DNA of 64,000 nt, taken from the NCBI RefSeq assembly GCF_020216525.1, contig NZ_JAIWOY010000001.1, positions 248,001 to 312,000 on the forward strand, read 5' to 3'. Positions 36,196-47,590 of this stretch are shown piece by piece. The notes below the pieces were generated by a model. The model saw only the letters and a program-made list of their open reading frames with translations, did no database searches and was not told the origin of the DNA. This stretch comes from Nocardioides nematodiphilus (lineage in GTDB: Bacteria > Actinomycetota > Actinomycetes > Propionibacteriales > Nocardioidaceae). Made by a program: the position numbers and the translations under genes. Within the stretch, counting starts at the first letter, position 1. Every line of letters starts with the position of its first letter.

Positions 36196-37778
36196 CTGAT
36201 GAATGATCCCGCATTCTCGATCAGTTGGAGAACAGGGTCCGGAACCACGCCGAGCAGGACGGTGGCCAGGGCGCAGGCCCCGATGACCACGATGCTGCCC
36301 CAGGCCGGTACGGCGACGACCGCCGTGGTGGTGCCCTCGCCGCCCGTCACGACCTCCTTCTGCGCCTGGGTGAAGAACAGGAGCAGCACGAACCGGACGT
36401 AGAAGAAGACCGACACGATGCTGGCCGCGATCGCCACCACGACCACCGGCCAGTAGCCGGCCCGCAGGGCGACGGTGAAGACCTCCCACTTCCCGATGAA
36501 GCCGCCGGTGAGCGGCAGGCCCGCCATCGAGAACAAGAAGAGGGTGAAGAGCCCCGCCACCAGCGGCGATCGCTTGCCCAGTCCGGTCCACTTGCCGAAG
36601 TCGGTCGCCTCGCCGTTGCTGTCGCGTACGACGCTCACCAGCGCGAAGGCGCCGATCGTGGCGACCGAGTAGGCCAGCAGGTAGAAGAGGATCGCGTGGG
36701 TCGCATCGGTGCCGTCGCCGTCACCGGCCGTGAAGCCGATCATGCCGGTGAGCAGGAAGCCGGTATGCGCGATGGCGCTGTAGGCCAGCATCCGCTTGAC
36801 GTCGGTCTGCACGACCGCGATCGCGGCGCCGAAGAGCATCGTGGCGATCGCGACCGCGCCCATGACCGGCTGCCAGGTGAGTCGGTCGTGACCGAACGCG
36901 ACCACGAAGAGCCGCAGCAGCGCCCCGAAGGCGGCGACCTTGGTCGCGGCGCTCATCCAGGCGGTGACCGCGGTCGGGGCGCCCTGGTAGACGTCGGGCG
37001 TCCAGCTGTGGAACGGCACCGCGCCGACCTTGAACAGCAGGCCGACGGCCATCAGGCCCATCCCCGCGATCAGCAGGCCGTGGTTCGCGCCGCCGTGTTG
37101 GACGACGTCGCCGATCCCGGCGAGGTCCATGGTGCCGGCGTAGCCGTAGACCAGCGAGATGCCGTAGATGAAGAAGCCGGAGGAGAAGGCGCCGAGCAGG
37201 AAGTACTTGAGCGCGGCCTCCTGCGACAGCAGGCGCCGCCGGCGGGCGAGCCCGACCAGCAGGTACAGCGGAAGGCTCAGCACCTCGAGGGCGACGAAGA
37301 GCATCAGCAGGTCACCGGCGACCGGGAAGAGCATCATGCCGCCGACCGCGAAGAGCAGTAGCGGGTACACCTCGGTGTGGTCGAGGCCCTGCTGTGCGGC
37401 GGTACGCTCCGCGGCCGTGCCGGGCAGCGCTGCGGCCTGACCGGCGAAGGCGGAGACACCGGTGTCGAGCTGGCGCTCGGCGAAGAGCAGCACGCCTGCG
37501 ATCGCGACCACGAGGATGACGCCCCACAGGAAGACCCCGGGGCCGTCGACGACGAGTGCCCCCTCCGCGACGGTGCGTGGCGTGACGTCGACGCCGATGA
37601 TGATCACCCGGACGAGGGCGATCACCAGACCGATCAGGGTCAGCGCCACCTGGGTGGCGTAGCGGCGCTCGCGCGGGGCGAACGCCTCGACCAGGATGCC
37701 GACGCAGGCGACGCCGAAGACGACGAAGATCGGCCAGAGCAGGCTGTACTCGAGGTGAGGGCTCACGAAGCCGTTCAT
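36192..37778 (-). CDS. nuoN: NADH-quinone oxidoreductase subunit N
   Basis: The 528-residue antiporter-like subunit of complex I has about fourteen helices. The conserved lysine-bearing segments FLIYGISLVYGY and FKVGAVPFHSWTPDVYQGAPT are present, as is VKRMLAYSAIAHTGFLL. It pumps protons in the membrane arm. It overlaps nuoM by four bases upstream and the prenyl synthase by four downstream. Length is close to that of actinobacterial homologues. Confidence 0.95.
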   Translation of the reverse strand: MNGFVSPHLEYSLLWPIFVVFGVACVGILVEAFAPRERRYATQVALTLIGLVIALVRVIIIGVDVTPRTVAEGALVVDGPGVFLWGVILVVAIAGVLLFAERQLDTGVSAFAGQAAALPGTAAERTAAQQGLDHTEVYPLLLFAVGGMMLFPVAGDLLMLFVALEVLSLPLYLLVGLARRRRLLSQEAALKYFLLGAFSSGFFIYGISLVYGYAGTMDLAGIGDVVQHGGANHGLLIAGMGLMAVGLLFKVGAVPFHSWTPDVYQGAPTAVTAWMSAATKVAAFGALLRLFVVAFGHDRLTWQPVMGAVAIATMLFGAAIAVVQTDVKRMLAYSAIAHTGFLLTGMIGFTAGDGDGTDATHAILFYLLAYSVATIGAFALVSVVRDSNGEATDFGKWTGLGKRSPLVAGLFTLFLFSMAGLPLTGGFIGKWEVFTVALRAGYWPVVVVAIAASIVSVFFYVRFVLLLFFTQAQKEVVTGGEGTTTAVVAVPAWGSIVVIGACALATVLLGVVPDPVLQLIENAGSFIR

Positions 37779-39238
37779 CGGGTCACCGCCGCGATCACCG
37801 GGTTGGCCAGGTCGAGCAGCGGCGCCGGGTAGAAGCCGAAGAGGACCAGGGCGATCATCAGGGGAGCGACGATCGCTACCTCCGTACGGGTGAGGTCAGC
37901 GGTGGCGGCTCCGCCTACCGACACGGGGTCGGGCGGGCCGGTCATGGTCCGCTGATACATCCACAGCACGTAGATGGCCGCGAGCACGACCGCGGTGACC
38001 GCGATGGCGCCGACCCACCAGTGGTAGGCGAAGGCTCCGATGATCACCAGGATCTCCGAGACGAACTGCGACAGGCCGGGCAGGCCGGCGGTCGCGAGGC
38101 CGGCCACCAGCAGGAGGCCGGCCAGGACGGGCGCCGACCTCTCGACCCCGCGGATCGCCCGGATGGAGGCGCTGCCCTTGCGCTCGATGAGGTAGGCGGC
38201 GACGAGGAACATCGCCGCGGTGGCCACGCCGTGGTTGACCATGTAGATGATCGCGCCGGACGCGCCCTCGGCCGAGCCGCCCCCGGTCGGGGTGAGCACG
38301 AAGATGCCGAGCGCGATGAAGCCGAAGTGGCTCAGCGAGGTGAGGCCGATGAGGCGCAGGAGGTCGTCCTGGCCGATGGCGAGGAAGGCGCCGTACACGA
38401 TCGAGATCAGGCACAGCGCGACCACGACCGGGGTGGCCCAGGCACTCGCCTCGGGCAGCAGGCCCAGGCAGAAGCGCAGCATCCCGAAGGTGCCGATCTT
38501 GTCGAGCACGCAGACCAGCAGGACCGAGGTCTGCGGGGTCGCGCTCTCGGAGGTGTCGGCCAGCCAGGTGTGGAACGGGAACAGGGGTGCCTTGACCGCG
38601 AAGCCGATGAAGAAGGCGACGAAGATCCAGCGACCCGCCACCGTGCCGATGTCGGCGTGCTGCAGGTCGGTGAGCAGGTACGAGGGGCTGTCCGGCTGCA
38701 CGGCGTAGAAGCCGATGACGCCACCGAGCAGCACGAGTCCGCCGCCGAGCTGGTACATCAGGAACTTCAGCGCTGCGAAGGAGCGCTGGGGGCCGCCGTG
38801 GCCGCCGATCATGAAGTACGCCGGGATGAGCGTGGCCTCGAAGAAGACGTAGAACAGGAACAGGTCGGTGGCGCTGAAGACCACCAGCGCGAAGCTCGTC
38901 AGCGCGAGCGCCCAGGCGAACCAGCCGTAGGTGTGGGAGCGCAGCGCGGTCAGCATCACGATCGGCACCAGCGCCGCGGTGAGCAGGATCAGCAGCAGCG
39001 CCATCCCGTCGAGGCCGAGCGCGAGGTGCACGCCGATGCGCGAGATCCAGTCGACGCTGTACGTCTCCTGGAAGCCCGAGCCGCTCCGATCGAAGCGGAA
39101 CGTCGCGACGATCGCCACGGCCAGGGTGGCGAGCGCGAAGGCGATCGCCACCTGGCGGGCCGCCATGTCGCTGCGACGGCCGACGAGTGCGGAGCACAGC
39201 GCTCCGATCAGCGGGACCAGACACAAGGTCGCGATCAC
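37775..39238 (-). CDS. nuoM: NADH-quinone oxidoreductase subunit M
   Basis: The 487-residue antiporter-like subunit starts at a GTG (39238) that overlaps the nuoL stop by four bases; the longer open frame is shadow of nuoL. Typical blocks are [17 protein letters not shown] (glutamate of helix 5), [28 protein letters not shown], and [16 protein letters not shown]. It overlaps nuoN by four bases. All expected helices and the conserved charged residues are visible. No anomaly. Confidence 0.95.
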   Translation of the reverse strand: MIATLCLVPLIGALCSALVGRRSDMAARQVAIAFALATLAVAIVATFRFDRSGSGFQETYSVDWISRIGVHLALGLDGMALLLILLTAALVPIVMLTALRSHTYGWFAWALALTSFALVVFSATDLFLFYVFFEATLIPAYFMIGGHGGPQRSFAALKFLMYQLGGGLVLLGGVIGFYAVQPDSPSYLLTDLQHADIGTVAGRWIFVAFFIGFAVKAPLFPFHTWLADTSESATPQTSVLLVCVLDKIGTFGMLRFCLGLLPEASAWATPVVVALCLISIVYGAFLAIGQDDLLRLIGLTSLSHFGFIALGIFVLTPTGGGSAEGASGAIIYMVNHGVATAAMFLVAAYLIERKGSASIRAIRGVERSAPVLAGLLLVAGLATAGLPGLSQFVSEILVIIGAFAYHWWVGAIAVTAVVLAAIYVLWMYQRTMTGPPDPVSVGGAATADLTRTEVAIVAPLMIALVLFGFYPAPLLDLANPVIAAVTR

Positions 39239-41106
39239 TGCCAGTTCACCACCATCAGGGCGAGGACGACGACGACAGCGCCGCCGAGGACGGAGAGGGC
39301 GTACGAGCGGACGAAGCCGTTCTGGGCCTTCCGGAAGATGCCGGCGAACGCACCGACCGCGACCGGGCCGCCGGTCATCAGCCCGTCCACGCCGTACTTG
39401 TCGATCTCGAGCAGCGCCCCGGTGAGCTTGCGGCCGGGCAGGATCACGAAGGTGTCGTTGATCTCGTCGCCGTAGAGGTCCTGGCGTGCGACCGCCACCG
39501 GCCAGCGCACGTCGGTGGGCGCGGTGTCCGGTACGGGCCGCCTGCCGACCAGGAACCAGGCCAGTGCCACCCCGCAGGCGACGACGAGCACGGCGAGCAG
39601 CGAGATCAGCCAGGCCGGAGCGCCCGACGACTCCTCCGGTGGCTCGCCGACGATCGGCGCCAGGTAGTCCTGGATCCAGCTGCCGAGCAGCATCACGCCA
39701 CCGAGCACCGACAGCGCGGCGAGCACGACCAGCGGGCCGGTCATGATCGACGGCGACTCGTGCGGATGCACGCCATCGCGCCAGCGCTTCTCGGTGAAGA
39801 ACGTCATCAGCATCAGCCGGGTCATGTAGAACGCGGTGATGCCGGCGCCGAACAGCGCCAGCGCGCCGATCCACCAGTGCTCGTGCCAGGCGGCGTCGAT
39901 GATCTTGTCCTTCGACCAGAAGCCGGAGAAGCCCGGGAAGCCGATGATCGCGAGGTAGCCCATCGCGAAGGTCAGGAACGTGACCGGCATGGCGCGGCGC
40001 AGCGCACCGTAGTGCCGCATGTCGACGTCGTCGTCCATCGCGTGCATCACCGAGCCGGCGCCCAGGAACATGTTGGCCTTGAAGAACCCGTGCGTGAGCA
40101 GGTGGAAGATCGCGAACGCGTAGCCGGCCGGGCCGAGGCCGGCGGCGAGCATCATGTAGCCGATCTGACTCATCGTGGAGCCGGCCAGCACCTTCTTGAT
40201 GTCGTCCTTCGCGGTACCGATGATCGCGCCCCACAGCAGCGTCACGGTGGCGACCACGACCACGGCCGTACGGGCGACGGGCGCCGCGTCGAGGATCGCG
40301 TGCGAGCGGACCATCAGGTAGACGCCGGCGGTGACCATGGTCGCCGCGTGGATCAGGGCCGACACCGGGGTCGGGCCCTCCATCGCGTCGAGCAGCCACG
40401 CCTGCAGGGGGACCTGCGCGGACTTGCCGCAGGCACCCAGCAGGAGCAGCAGGCCGAGCCACGTCATCGTGGTCTCACCGGCGTGCTGGGCGCCGGCGTT
40501 GACCACGTCGAAGCTCGTCGAGCCGAAGGTGGTGAAGCACAGCGCGATCGCCAGCGAGAGGCCCATGTCGCCGACCCGGTTCATCACGAACGCCTTCTTG
40601 GCGGCCGCGGCGGCCGACGGCTTGTGCTGCCAGAAGCCGATCAGGAGGTACGAGGCCAGGCCGACGCCCTCCCAGCCCAGGAAGAGGACGAGGTAGTTGG
40701 CGGCCAGCACGAGCGTGAGCATCGCGGCGACGAAGAGGTTGAGGTAGCCGAAGAAGCGCCTCTTGCGCTCGTCGTGCGCCATGTAGCCCAGCGAGTAGAC
40801 GTGGATCAGCGACCCGACGCCCGTGATGAGCAGCAGGAACAGGCTGCTGAGCTGGTCGTAGAGCAGGTCGGCGCCGACGTTGAGCTTGCCGGCCTCGAAC
40901 CACGTCCACAGGTGCACCGACTGCGAGCGGGCGTCGTCGGGCTGGCCCAGGGTGTGCACGAAGAGGACCAGCGCGCAGACGAAGGACGCGATCGGCAGGA
41001 GCGTCGCGAGGTACGGGCCCCAGGAGTCCGTACGGCGACCGCCGATGAGCAGGACCGCGGCCCCGAGGAGCGGCAGCGCGATGACGAAGGGCAGGACGTT
41101 GCTCAC
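39235..41106 (-). CDS. nuoL: NADH-quinone oxidoreductase subunit L
   Basis: The 623-residue distal antiporter-like subunit carries [47 protein letters not shown] and [13 protein letters not shown] blocks and, near the C-terminus, the long lateral helix. The GTG at 41106 overlaps the nuoK stop by four bases. Slightly short C-terminal portion compared with E. coli, as in other Actinobacteria. It ends in a four-base overlap with nuoM. Confidence 0.95.
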   Translation of the reverse strand: MSNVLPFVIALPLLGAAVLLIGGRRTDSWGPYLATLLPIASFVCALVLFVHTLGQPDDARSQSVHLWTWFEAGKLNVGADLLYDQLSSLFLLLITGVGSLIHVYSLGYMAHDERKRRFFGYLNLFVAAMLTLVLAANYLVLFLGWEGVGLASYLLIGFWQHKPSAAAAAKKAFVMNRVGDMGLSLAIALCFTTFGSTSFDVVNAGAQHAGETTMTWLGLLLLLGACGKSAQVPLQAWLLDAMEGPTPVSALIHAATMVTAGVYLMVRSHAILDAAPVARTAVVVVATVTLLWGAIIGTAKDDIKKVLAGSTMSQIGYMMLAAGLGPAGYAFAIFHLLTHGFFKANMFLGAGSVMHAMDDDVDMRHYGALRRAMPVTFLTFAMGYLAIIGFPGFSGFWSKDKIIDAAWHEHWWIGALALFGAGITAFYMTRLMLMTFFTEKRWRDGVHPHESPSIMTGPLVVLAALSVLGGVMLLGSWIQDYLAPIVGEPPEESSGAPAWLISLLAVLVVACGVALAWFLVGRRPVPDTAPTDVRWPVAVARQDLYGDEINDTFVILPGRKLTGALLEIDKYGVDGLMTGGPVAVGAFAGIFRKAQNGFVRSYALSVLGGAVVVVLALMVVNWQ

Positions 41107-41405
41107 CACTTGAGGAGACTCGCGTCGTCGATGGAGGCCGACCGGCGGCTCCGGAAGATGGTCATGATGATGGCCAGCCCGATGACGACCTCGGCGGCCG
41201 CGACGACCATCACGAAGAAGGCGGTCACCTGGCCCTCGAGGTTGCCGTGCAGGTTGCTGAAGGAGACGAGCGACAGGTTGGCCGCATTGAGCATCAGCTC
41301 GATGCACATGAAGACCACGATCGCGTTGCGTCGGATCAGCACGCCCGTGGCGCCGATCGAGAACAGGACCGCACTCACGATGAGGTACGGCGTCACGTCA
41401 GTCAT
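41103..41405 (-). CDS. nuoK: NADH-quinone oxidoreductase subunit K
   Basis: The 100-residue subunit has three helices. The two membrane glutamates of the proton path lie in [13 protein letters not shown] and [16 protein letters not shown]. The ATG at 41405 overlaps the nuoJ 3' end by eight bases, and the stop overlaps nuoL by four. Length and sequence are standard. Confidence 0.95.
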   Translation of the reverse strand: MTDVTPYLIVSAVLFSIGATGVLIRRNAIVVFMCIELMLNAANLSLVSFSNLHGNLEGQVTAFFVMVVAAAEVVIGLAIIMTIFRSRRSASIDDASLLKW

Positions 41406-42120
41406 GGTTGGCCTCGATCGCAGTGCCGTTCTTCGGGTGGCCGTGCAGGCCGGCGGGGATGCTCTGCTTGGCGTGGCTGCCGTCGGGCAGCAGCGCCGGG
41501 GTGTCGACCGCGTTGTGGCGCGCCAGCGTGCCGGGGGCGGGCAGCGGGCCGAGGTGCAGACCGCTCTCCCCGTACGCCCGGACCCGCTCGCGGGCGAGCT
41601 CGGCCTGGGTGGACCTGGGCTCGGTCCGCTCGCGGTGGGCCAGCACCATCGCGCCGACCGCCGCGGTGATCAGCAGCGCGCTGGTCGCCTCGAAGGCGAC
41701 GACGTAGCGGCTGAAGAGCAGGTTGGCGAGCGCCTCGAGGTTGCCGCCGGCGTTGGCGGTGGCCAGGCCCTTCATGGTGCCGAGCGAGAGCTGGCCGATC
41801 ATGGCGAGCACGATCACCGCCAGGATCAGCCCCATCAGCAGCGAGGCGACCTTGTGACCCCTGATGCTCTCGGTGACCTCGTCACTGACGTCGACGCCGA
41901 CGAGCATCAGCACGAACAGGAAGAGCATCAGCACGGCGCCGGTGTAGACGATGATCTGCACCGCGAACAGGAACGGCGCGTCCAGGCTGGCGTAGACGAA
42001 GGCCAGGTTGATCATCACCACGGCCAGCAGCAGCGCGGCGTGGACGGCCTTGCGGACCACCAGGATGCCGAGCGCGGCCAGGATCATCAGCGGCGCGGTG
42101 ACCACGAAGGTGGCCGTCAT
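41398..42120 (-). CDS. nuoJ: NADH-quinone oxidoreductase subunit J
   Basis: The 240-residue subunit has five helices in the first 170 residues, including the [17 protein letters not shown] helix with the pi-bulge region. The remaining 70 residues are a hydrophilic tail ([20 protein letters not shown] onwards) rich in Pro, Gly and His, longer than in E. coli but usual in Actinobacteria. It overlaps nuoI by four bases and nuoK by eight. Confidence 0.95.
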   Translation of the reverse strand: MTATFVVTAPLMILAALGILVVRKAVHAALLLAVVMINLAFVYASLDAPFLFAVQIIVYTGAVLMLFLFVLMLVGVDVSDEVTESIRGHKVASLLMGLILAVIVLAMIGQLSLGTMKGLATANAGGNLEALANLLFSRYVVAFEATSALLITAAVGAMVLAHRERTEPRSTQAELARERVRAYGESGLHLGPLPAPGTLARHNAVDTPALLPDGSHAKQSIPAGLHGHPKNGTAIEANHD

Positions 42121-42638
42121 CGGATGATGCCTTCCGGCGCGTAGTAGGACTGCTCGTCGTCGCCCAGCCGCATGGGGTGCGGCGGGTGCTCCATGCCCTC
42201 GCTCAGCGGGGCGAGCAGGTCGGACTTCTCGTAGATGAGGCTCTCGCGGGAGGTGTCGGCCAGCTCGTACTCGTTGGTCATCGTCAGCGCCCGGGTCGGG
42301 CAGGCCTCGATGCACAGGCCGCACAGGATGCAGCGCAGGTAGTTGATCTGGTAGACGCGGCCGTACCGCTCACCGGGCGAGTAGCGCTCCTCGTCGGTGT
42401 TCTCGGCGCCCTCGACGTAGATCGCGTCCGCAGGGCAGGCCCAGGCGCACAGCTCGCAGCCGATGCACTTCTCCAGGCCGTCGGGGTGACGGTTGAGCTG
42501 GTGCCGGCCGTGGAAGCGGGGAGCAGTGGGGGCCTTCTCGAAGGGATACTGCTCCGTCACCGGCTTCTTGAACTGCGTGGTGAAGGTGACCGCGAACCCG
42601 GCGACCGGGTCCCACAGGTTCTCCTTGATCGTGCCCAT
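42117..42638 (-). CDS. nuoI: NADH-quinone oxidoreductase subunit I
   Basis: The 173-residue ferredoxin-like subunit holds clusters N6a and N6b. Both CxxCxxCxxxCP motifs are intact: [16 protein letters not shown] and [16 protein letters not shown]. The ATG at 42638 shares one base with the nuoH stop (TGATG), and its stop overlaps nuoJ by four bases. No anomaly. Confidence 0.96.
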   Translation of the reverse strand: MGTIKENLWDPVAGFAVTFTTQFKKPVTEQYPFEKAPTAPRFHGRHQLNRHPDGLEKCIGCELCAWACPADAIYVEGAENTDEERYSPGERYGRVYQINYLRCILCGLCIEACPTRALTMTNEYELADTSRESLIYEKSDLLAPLSEGMEHPPHPMRLGDDEQSYYAPEGIIR

Positions 42639-43924
42639 CAGGAGGCCTCCTCGATCGAGCGCGTTGCCGGGATGGACGCGGGGAAGGTGAGCGGGGCGGC
42701 GGCGCCGCGGACGGCGCCGCCGGCCGGCATCGCCGGGGTCGGGAAGGCGCCCTGCGCCTCGAACACCGGCAGGACCGGTGCCTTCGGCCCGCTGAGCAGG
42801 TAGCCGACCATCCCGATGGTGAAGAGCACGGACGGCACCGCGAGCCAGCGCGGGTCGAAGCCGTTCTCCAGCGCGACGACCCGCACGGTGGCGACGATGC
42901 AGATCCAGACCAGCGAGAGGGGGATCAGCCGCTTCCAGCCGAGGGCCATGAACTGGTCGTACCGCAGGCGCGGCAGCGAGCCGCGCAGCCAGATGAAGAT
43001 CCAGATGAAGGCGAAGAGCTTGCCGAAGAACCACAGCACCGGCCAGTAGCCCTCGTTGGCGCCGGCCCAGACGTGGTCGATCCAGAACGGCACGTGCCAG
43101 CCGCCGAGGAACAGGGTGGTCGCGATCGCGGAGACGGTGGCCATGTTGACGTACTCGGCGAGGAAGAACAGCGCGAACTTCAGCGAGCTGTACTCGGTGT
43201 GGAAGCCGCCGACCAGCTCGCCCTCCGCCTCGGGGAGGTCGAACGGCGCGCGGTTGGTCTCACCCACCATCGAGATCGCGTAGATGAGGAAGCTCGGCAT
43301 CAGCACCAGGCCGAACCACAGGTCGCCTTGGGCGGCCACGATCGCGCTGGTCGACAGGCTGCCGGAGTAGACGAAGACCCCGACGAGGGCCAGGCCCATC
43401 GCGACCTCGTACGAGATCATCTGCGCGCTGGAGCGCAGACCGCCCAGGAGCGAGTACGTCGAGCCGGAGGCCCAGCCGCCGAGCACGATGCCGTAGATCC
43501 CGATGCTGGCGATCGCCATCACGAACAGGACCGCGACCGGTAGGTCGGTGAGCTGGAGCGGTGTGCGCTGACCGAAGAAGTCGACCACCGGGCCGAACGG
43601 GATGACCGAGAAGGTCACGAAGGCCGGGATGACCGCCAGCACGGGCGCGGTGACGAAGACGACCTTGTCCGCGTTGGTCGGCGTCAGGTCCTCCTTGAGG
43701 GCCAGCTTCACGCCGTCGGCCAGCGATTGCAGGAGGCCGAAGGGGCCGTGCACGTTGGGTCCGATCCGGTGCTGCATCCGGGCGACGACGCGGCGCTCCC
43801 ACCAGATGTTGAACAGGGTGAGGACGACACAGACGACGAAGACGAGGAGGACCTTGATGAGGATGACCCACCACGTGTCCTGCCCGAAGTCCGCCAGGGT
43901 GCCGCTCGTGTCGAGCAGAGTCAT
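42638..43924 (-). CDS. nuoH: NADH-quinone oxidoreductase subunit H
   Basis: The 428-residue subunit forms the quinone chamber at the base of the peripheral arm. It has eight helices and the conserved loops [32 protein letters not shown] and [24 protein letters not shown] with the glutamate cluster. The last 50 residues (after [13 protein letters not shown]) are a Pro/Ala-rich tail not found in E. coli but common in Actinobacteria. It overlaps nuoG by four bases. Confidence 0.95.
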   Translation of the reverse strand: MTLLDTSGTLADFGQDTWWVILIKVLLVFVVCVVLTLFNIWWERRVVARMQHRIGPNVHGPFGLLQSLADGVKLALKEDLTPTNADKVVFVTAPVLAVIPAFVTFSVIPFGPVVDFFGQRTPLQLTDLPVAVLFVMAIASIGIYGIVLGGWASGSTYSLLGGLRSSAQMISYEVAMGLALVGVFVYSGSLSTSAIVAAQGDLWFGLVLMPSFLIYAISMVGETNRAPFDLPEAEGELVGGFHTEYSSLKFALFFLAEYVNMATVSAIATTLFLGGWHVPFWIDHVWAGANEGYWPVLWFFGKLFAFIWIFIWLRGSLPRLRYDQFMALGWKRLIPLSLVWICIVATVRVVALENGFDPRWLAVPSVLFTIGMVGYLLSGPKAPVLPVFEAQGAFPTPAMPAGGAVRGAAAPLTFPASIPATRSIEEAS

Positions 43925-46182
43925 GCGTGGCTCACCTCCACCATCGAGCCGGGCGAGGCCAGGTCGGCGAGGATGCCGCGGCCGATGCTGTTGCTCGGGA
44001 ACCAGACGACGTCCTCAGCGACGTCGGCCTCCTGCGCCGGCACGGTGATCGCGCCACGGTCTCCGGTCAGCGTGACCGTCGTGCCGTACTTCAGCAGGTT
44101 GTCGCGCGACATCAGGGCGACAGCGGGCCGGGCGGTCGCCAGGTACGACTTGTCGCCGGCCTGGAGGCTGCCGTTGTCGATCATCAGCTTCCAGGTCGAG
44201 AGGCGGAACGTGCCGGCGACCGACGGGGTCCGGACACGACCCGACGCGCTCGTCGAGGAGGCGTCGCGCGGTAGGAGCGCGGCCGTATCGACACCGCGGA
44301 AGCGCTTGGCGATGTGCCCGAGGATCTCGGCGTCGGAGTACGTGGCCGGCAGGTCGAACGTCTTCGGGAAGCTGCGGTGGCGGCCCTCCCAGGTGACGAA
44401 GGTGCCGGCCTTCTCGGTGACCGCCGCGACGGGGAGGACCACGTCGGCGCGCTGGGTGACCGCGGACTCCCGCAGCTCGAGGCTGACGACGAAGCCGGCG
44501 GCGTCGAGGGCCGCGAGGAAGGCGGCCGGGTCGGCGGTGTCGTCGGGGTCGACGCCGCCGACGACGAGTGCGGTGATGTCACCGCTGAGGGTCGCCTCGA
44601 CGATCTGGTCGGCGTCGCGGGTGTGGGCGTCGAGCGGGAACGCGCCGGCCTCGACGGCACCGCGGTCACCCGCGCGCCGCGGGACCCAGCCGATCCGCGC
44701 ACCGGACGAGGCGGCCAGGGCCGCGACGGCGTCGAGCGCACCGGGCGAGGTCGCGAGCCGCTCCCCCACCAGCAGGATCGCACCCGCACCGGGATCGAGG
44801 CCGCCGATGACGTCGGCCTCACCGCCAGGAGCACAGCGGACGAGCTCGGCACCGAGCTTGTGCGACCCGGCGGACAGCAGTGACGCGACCGTTCGGATGC
44901 GCTTGCCGTCCCGGACCGCCCGGAGGCGCAGGAAGATCGTGCCGGCCTCGTCCTCGGGCTCGAGACCGAGGAGCACGACCTCGGAGGCGGCGTCGAGATC
45001 GGCGTAGGTGACCGGGGACGCGCCGCGTACGTGGGTGGCGAGGAAGCGGGTCTCCTCGGCCGACAGCGGGCGGGCACGGAAGTCGACATCGGCACCGCCG
45101 AGGGTGTCGCGGGCGAAGCCGGCGTACGCCTGGGCGTCCTCGAGCGTCACGCGGCCACCGGGCAGGACGCCGACACCGCCGGCGGCGGCGAGGCCACGCG
45201 CGGCGAGCTCGAACGCCTCGATCCAGGAGGCCGGTCGGAGCGATCCGTCCTCGTCGCGGACCTGGGGATAGCGCAGCCGGTCGAAGGCCTGCGCGTAGCG
45301 GAACGCGAACCGGTCCTTGTCGGTGATCCACTCCTGGTTGACCTCGGGGTCGTTGCCCGCGAGACGACGCATCACCTTGCCGCGACGGTGGTCGATCCGG
45401 ATCGCGGCACCGCAGGCGTCGTGCTCGGCGATGCCCGGTGTGGAGACCAGGTCGAAGGGGCGCGACCGGAAGCGGTAGGAGGCCGAGGTCAGCGCCCCGA
45501 CGGGACAGATCTGGATGACGTTGCCGGAGAAGTAGGAGGAGAAGTCGCGGCCCTCGGCGATGCCGATCTGCTGGCGCGCGCCGCGCTCGATCAGCGCGAT
45601 GCCCGGGTCGCCGGGGATCTCGGCGGCGAAGCGGGTGCAGCGCTGGCACACGATGCAGCGCTCACGATCGAGCAGCACGTTGGCCGACAGGCTGATCGGC
45701 TTCTCGAAGGTGCGCTTCACGCCCTCGAAGCGGGTCTCGCCCTGACCGTGGCTCATCGCCTGGTTCTGCAGGGGGCACTCCCCGCCCTTGTCGCAGACCG
45801 GACAGTCGAGCGGGTGGTTGACCAGCAGGAACTCCATGATGCCGGTCTGTGCCTTCGCGGCGGTGGTGTTGCTCGTCTCGACGATCATGCCCTCGGCGAC
45901 CGGGATGGTGCAGGAGGCCTGCGGCTTGGGGAAGCCGCGGCCGTTGCCGGCGTCGGGGATGTCGACCAGGCACTGGCGGCACGCGCCGACCGGGGCGAGC
46001 AGCGGGTGGTCGCAGAACCGGGGGATCTGGGTGCCGATCTGCTCGGCTGCCCGGATCACCAAGGTGCCCTCGGGCACCGTGACGACGGTGCCGTCGATGG
46101 TCAGCGTGACGGTCTTCTCGGCCGTCTTGTCAGGCGTGGTGGTCATGCCGGGGCCAGCGCTCGCTCCGCCGTTGTCGCTCAC
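43921..46182 (-). CDS. nuoG: NADH-quinone oxidoreductase subunit G
   Basis: The 753-residue subunit carries an N-terminal ferredoxin domain (C-x10-C-x2-C in [15 protein letters not shown]), the H-C-rich cluster region [14 protein letters not shown], two four-cysteine motifs ([10 protein letters not shown] with QICPVGALT) and a molybdopterin-fold domain without cofactor. In the region of the extra cluster N7 it reads [15 protein letters not shown], keeping only one cysteine, so N7 is absent. The GTG at 46182 overlaps the nuoF stop by four bases and was preferred to the upstream frame. An internal start ([11 protein letters not shown], at 46146) is possible. Confidence 0.95.
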   Translation of the reverse strand: MSDNGGASAGPGMTTTPDKTAEKTVTLTIDGTVVTVPEGTLVIRAAEQIGTQIPRFCDHPLLAPVGACRQCLVDIPDAGNGRGFPKPQASCTIPVAEGMIVETSNTTAAKAQTGIMEFLLVNHPLDCPVCDKGGECPLQNQAMSHGQGETRFEGVKRTFEKPISLSANVLLDRERCIVCQRCTRFAAEIPGDPGIALIERGARQQIGIAEGRDFSSYFSGNVIQICPVGALTSASYRFRSRPFDLVSTPGIAEHDACGAAIRIDHRRGKVMRRLAGNDPEVNQEWITDKDRFAFRYAQAFDRLRYPQVRDEDGSLRPASWIEAFELAARGLAAAGGVGVLPGGRVTLEDAQAYAGFARDTLGGADVDFRARPLSAEETRFLATHVRGASPVTYADLDAASEVVLLGLEPEDEAGTIFLRLRAVRDGKRIRTVASLLSAGSHKLGAELVRCAPGGEADVIGGLDPGAGAILLVGERLATSPGALDAVAALAASSGARIGWVPRRAGDRGAVEAGAFPLDAHTRDADQIVEATLSGDITALVVGGVDPDDTADPAAFLAALDAAGFVVSLELRESAVTQRADVVLPVAAVTEKAGTFVTWEGRHRSFPKTFDLPATYSDAEILGHIAKRFRGVDTAALLPRDASSTSASGRVRTPSVAGTFRLSTWKLMIDNGSLQAGDKSYLATARPAVALMSRDNLLKYGTTVTLTGDRGAITVPAQEADVAEDVVWFPSNSIGRGILADLASPGSMVEVSHA

Positions 46183-47465
46183 TTGGTCGCCTCCTGCGCG
46201 AAGAGGGTGGACGCCGCCGGGTCGAACGGGCAGCCGCCGTGGTCGAGGTGATCGAGGTACTCCTGGCGGAAGTACTTGATCGACGAGGTGATCGGGCTGG
46301 TGGCGCCGTCGCCGAGCGCGCAGAACGAGCGACCCAGGATGTTGTCGCACTGGTCGAGGAGCAGGTCGAGGTCGGACGCGCTGCCCTCGCCCCGCTCGAG
46401 CTTCGCGAGCACCTGGGCCAGCCAGTACGTGCCCTCGCGGCACGGCGTGCACTTGCCGCAGGACTCGTGCTTGTAGAACTCCGTCCACCGCAGCACGGCG
46501 CGGACGACGCAGACCGTCTCGTCGAAGATCTGCAGCGCGCGGGTGCCGAGCATCGAGCCGGCCGCGGCGACCGACTCGAAGTCGAGCGGCACGTCGAGGT
46601 GTTCGTCGGTGAACAGGGGCGTCGAGGAGCCGCCCGGGGTCCAGAACTTCAGCCTGCGGCCGTTACGCATCCCCCCCGCGAGCTCGAGCAGCTCGCGCAG
46701 CGTGATGCCGAGCTCGGCCTCGTACTGGCCGGGGCGGGTGACGTGACCCGACAGCGAGAAGATGCCGACACCGTTGGACTTCTCGGTGCCCATGTCGGCG
46801 AACCAGTCCGAGCCGTGGCGCACGATGGCGGGCACCGAGGCGATCGACTCGACGTTGTTGATCACCGTCGGGCTGGCGTAGAGGCCGGCGACGGCGGGGA
46901 ACGGCGGACGCAGGCGGGGCTGGCCGCGGCGGCCCTCGAGGGAGTCGAGGAGCGCGGTCTCCTCACCGCAGATGTACGCGCCCGCCCCGGCGTGCACCGT
47001 GATCTCGAGATCGCCGAGCAGGCCGGCCTCGCGCGCCTCGCGGGCGGCGGCGAGGAGGCGGCGGTAGACGTGCAGCACCTCTCCGCGCAGGTAGATGAAG
47101 GCGTGCTGGGCGCGGATCGCGTGCGAGCTGATGGCGACGCCCTCGATCAGGGTGTGCGGGCTCGCCATCAGCAGCGGGATGTCCTTGCAGGTGCCCGGCT
47201 CGGACTCGTCGGCGTTGACCACGAGGTAGCGCGGCTTGCCGTCCTCGAGCGGGGGCAGGAACCCCCACTTCATGCCGGTCGGGAACCCGGCGCCGCCACG
47301 ACCGCGCAGGCCGCTGCCCTTGACCATCTCGACGACGGCCTCCGGCTCCATCGCGCGGGCCGTCTCCAGCGCCTCGTACCCACCCGAGGCGCGGTAGCCG
47401 TCGAGGGTCCAGGCGCGCTCGTCGCCCCAGGTGGCACTCAGGACCGGCGTCAGCGTGGCGCTCAT
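46179..47465 (-). CDS. nuoF: NADH-quinone oxidoreductase subunit F
   Basis: The 428-residue subunit binds NADH, FMN and cluster N3. The glycine-rich nucleotide loop is GSGLRGRGGAGFPTGMKW, the FMN-site region ESEPGTCKDIPLL, and the cluster motif ESCGKCTPCREG with a distal cysteine in LGRSFCALGDGA. The ATG at 47465 overlaps the stop of a 42-residue ORF by four bases. Length is usual. Confidence 0.96.
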   Translation of the reverse strand: MSATLTPVLSATWGDERAWTLDGYRASGGYEALETARAMEPEAVVEMVKGSGLRGRGGAGFPTGMKWGFLPPLEDGKPRYLVVNADESEPGTCKDIPLLMASPHTLIEGVAISSHAIRAQHAFIYLRGEVLHVYRRLLAAAREAREAGLLGDLEITVHAGAGAYICGEETALLDSLEGRRGQPRLRPPFPAVAGLYASPTVINNVESIASVPAIVRHGSDWFADMGTEKSNGVGIFSLSGHVTRPGQYEAELGITLRELLELAGGMRNGRRLKFWTPGGSSTPLFTDEHLDVPLDFESVAAAGSMLGTRALQIFDETVCVVRAVLRWTEFYKHESCGKCTPCREGTYWLAQVLAKLERGEGSASDLDLLLDQCDNILGRSFCALGDGATSPITSSIKYFRQEYLDHLDHGGCPFDPAASTLFAQEATK

Positions 47466-47590
47466 GCGTCCTCGTCCCTCATCTCGTCCTCGACCTCGTG
47501 CTGCAGCTCTTCGGGCGTGAGCCCGCCGGCCGGGACGACCGGGTCGGCCAGCTCGACGCTCGGGCGATGCTCCTCGGGCGACTCAGTCAT
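47462..47590 (-). CDS. 42-residue acidic ORF between nuoE and nuoF
   Basis: An ATG at 47590 overlaps the nuoE 3' end by eight bases, and the stop overlaps the nuoF ATG by four, the same coupling that links the real nuo genes. The product (MTESPEEHRPSVELADPVVP at the start, EELQHEVEDEMRDEDA at the end) is very acidic, with a short helix likely at the C-terminus. No membrane segment or cysteine. It may be a complex I accessory or assembly peptide, or just a coupling ORF; conservation in relatives would decide. Confidence 0.55.
   Translation of the reverse strand: MTESPEEHRPSVELADPVVPAGGLTPEELQHEVEDEMRDEDA

Noticed and set aside
43921..46182. NuoG lacking cysteines for cluster N7 as a defect
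   Set aside because: N7 is not conserved in all complex I enzymes and is not on the main electron path; the HDACG-AIR-DHRRG pattern is usual in Actinobacteria as far as I recall.
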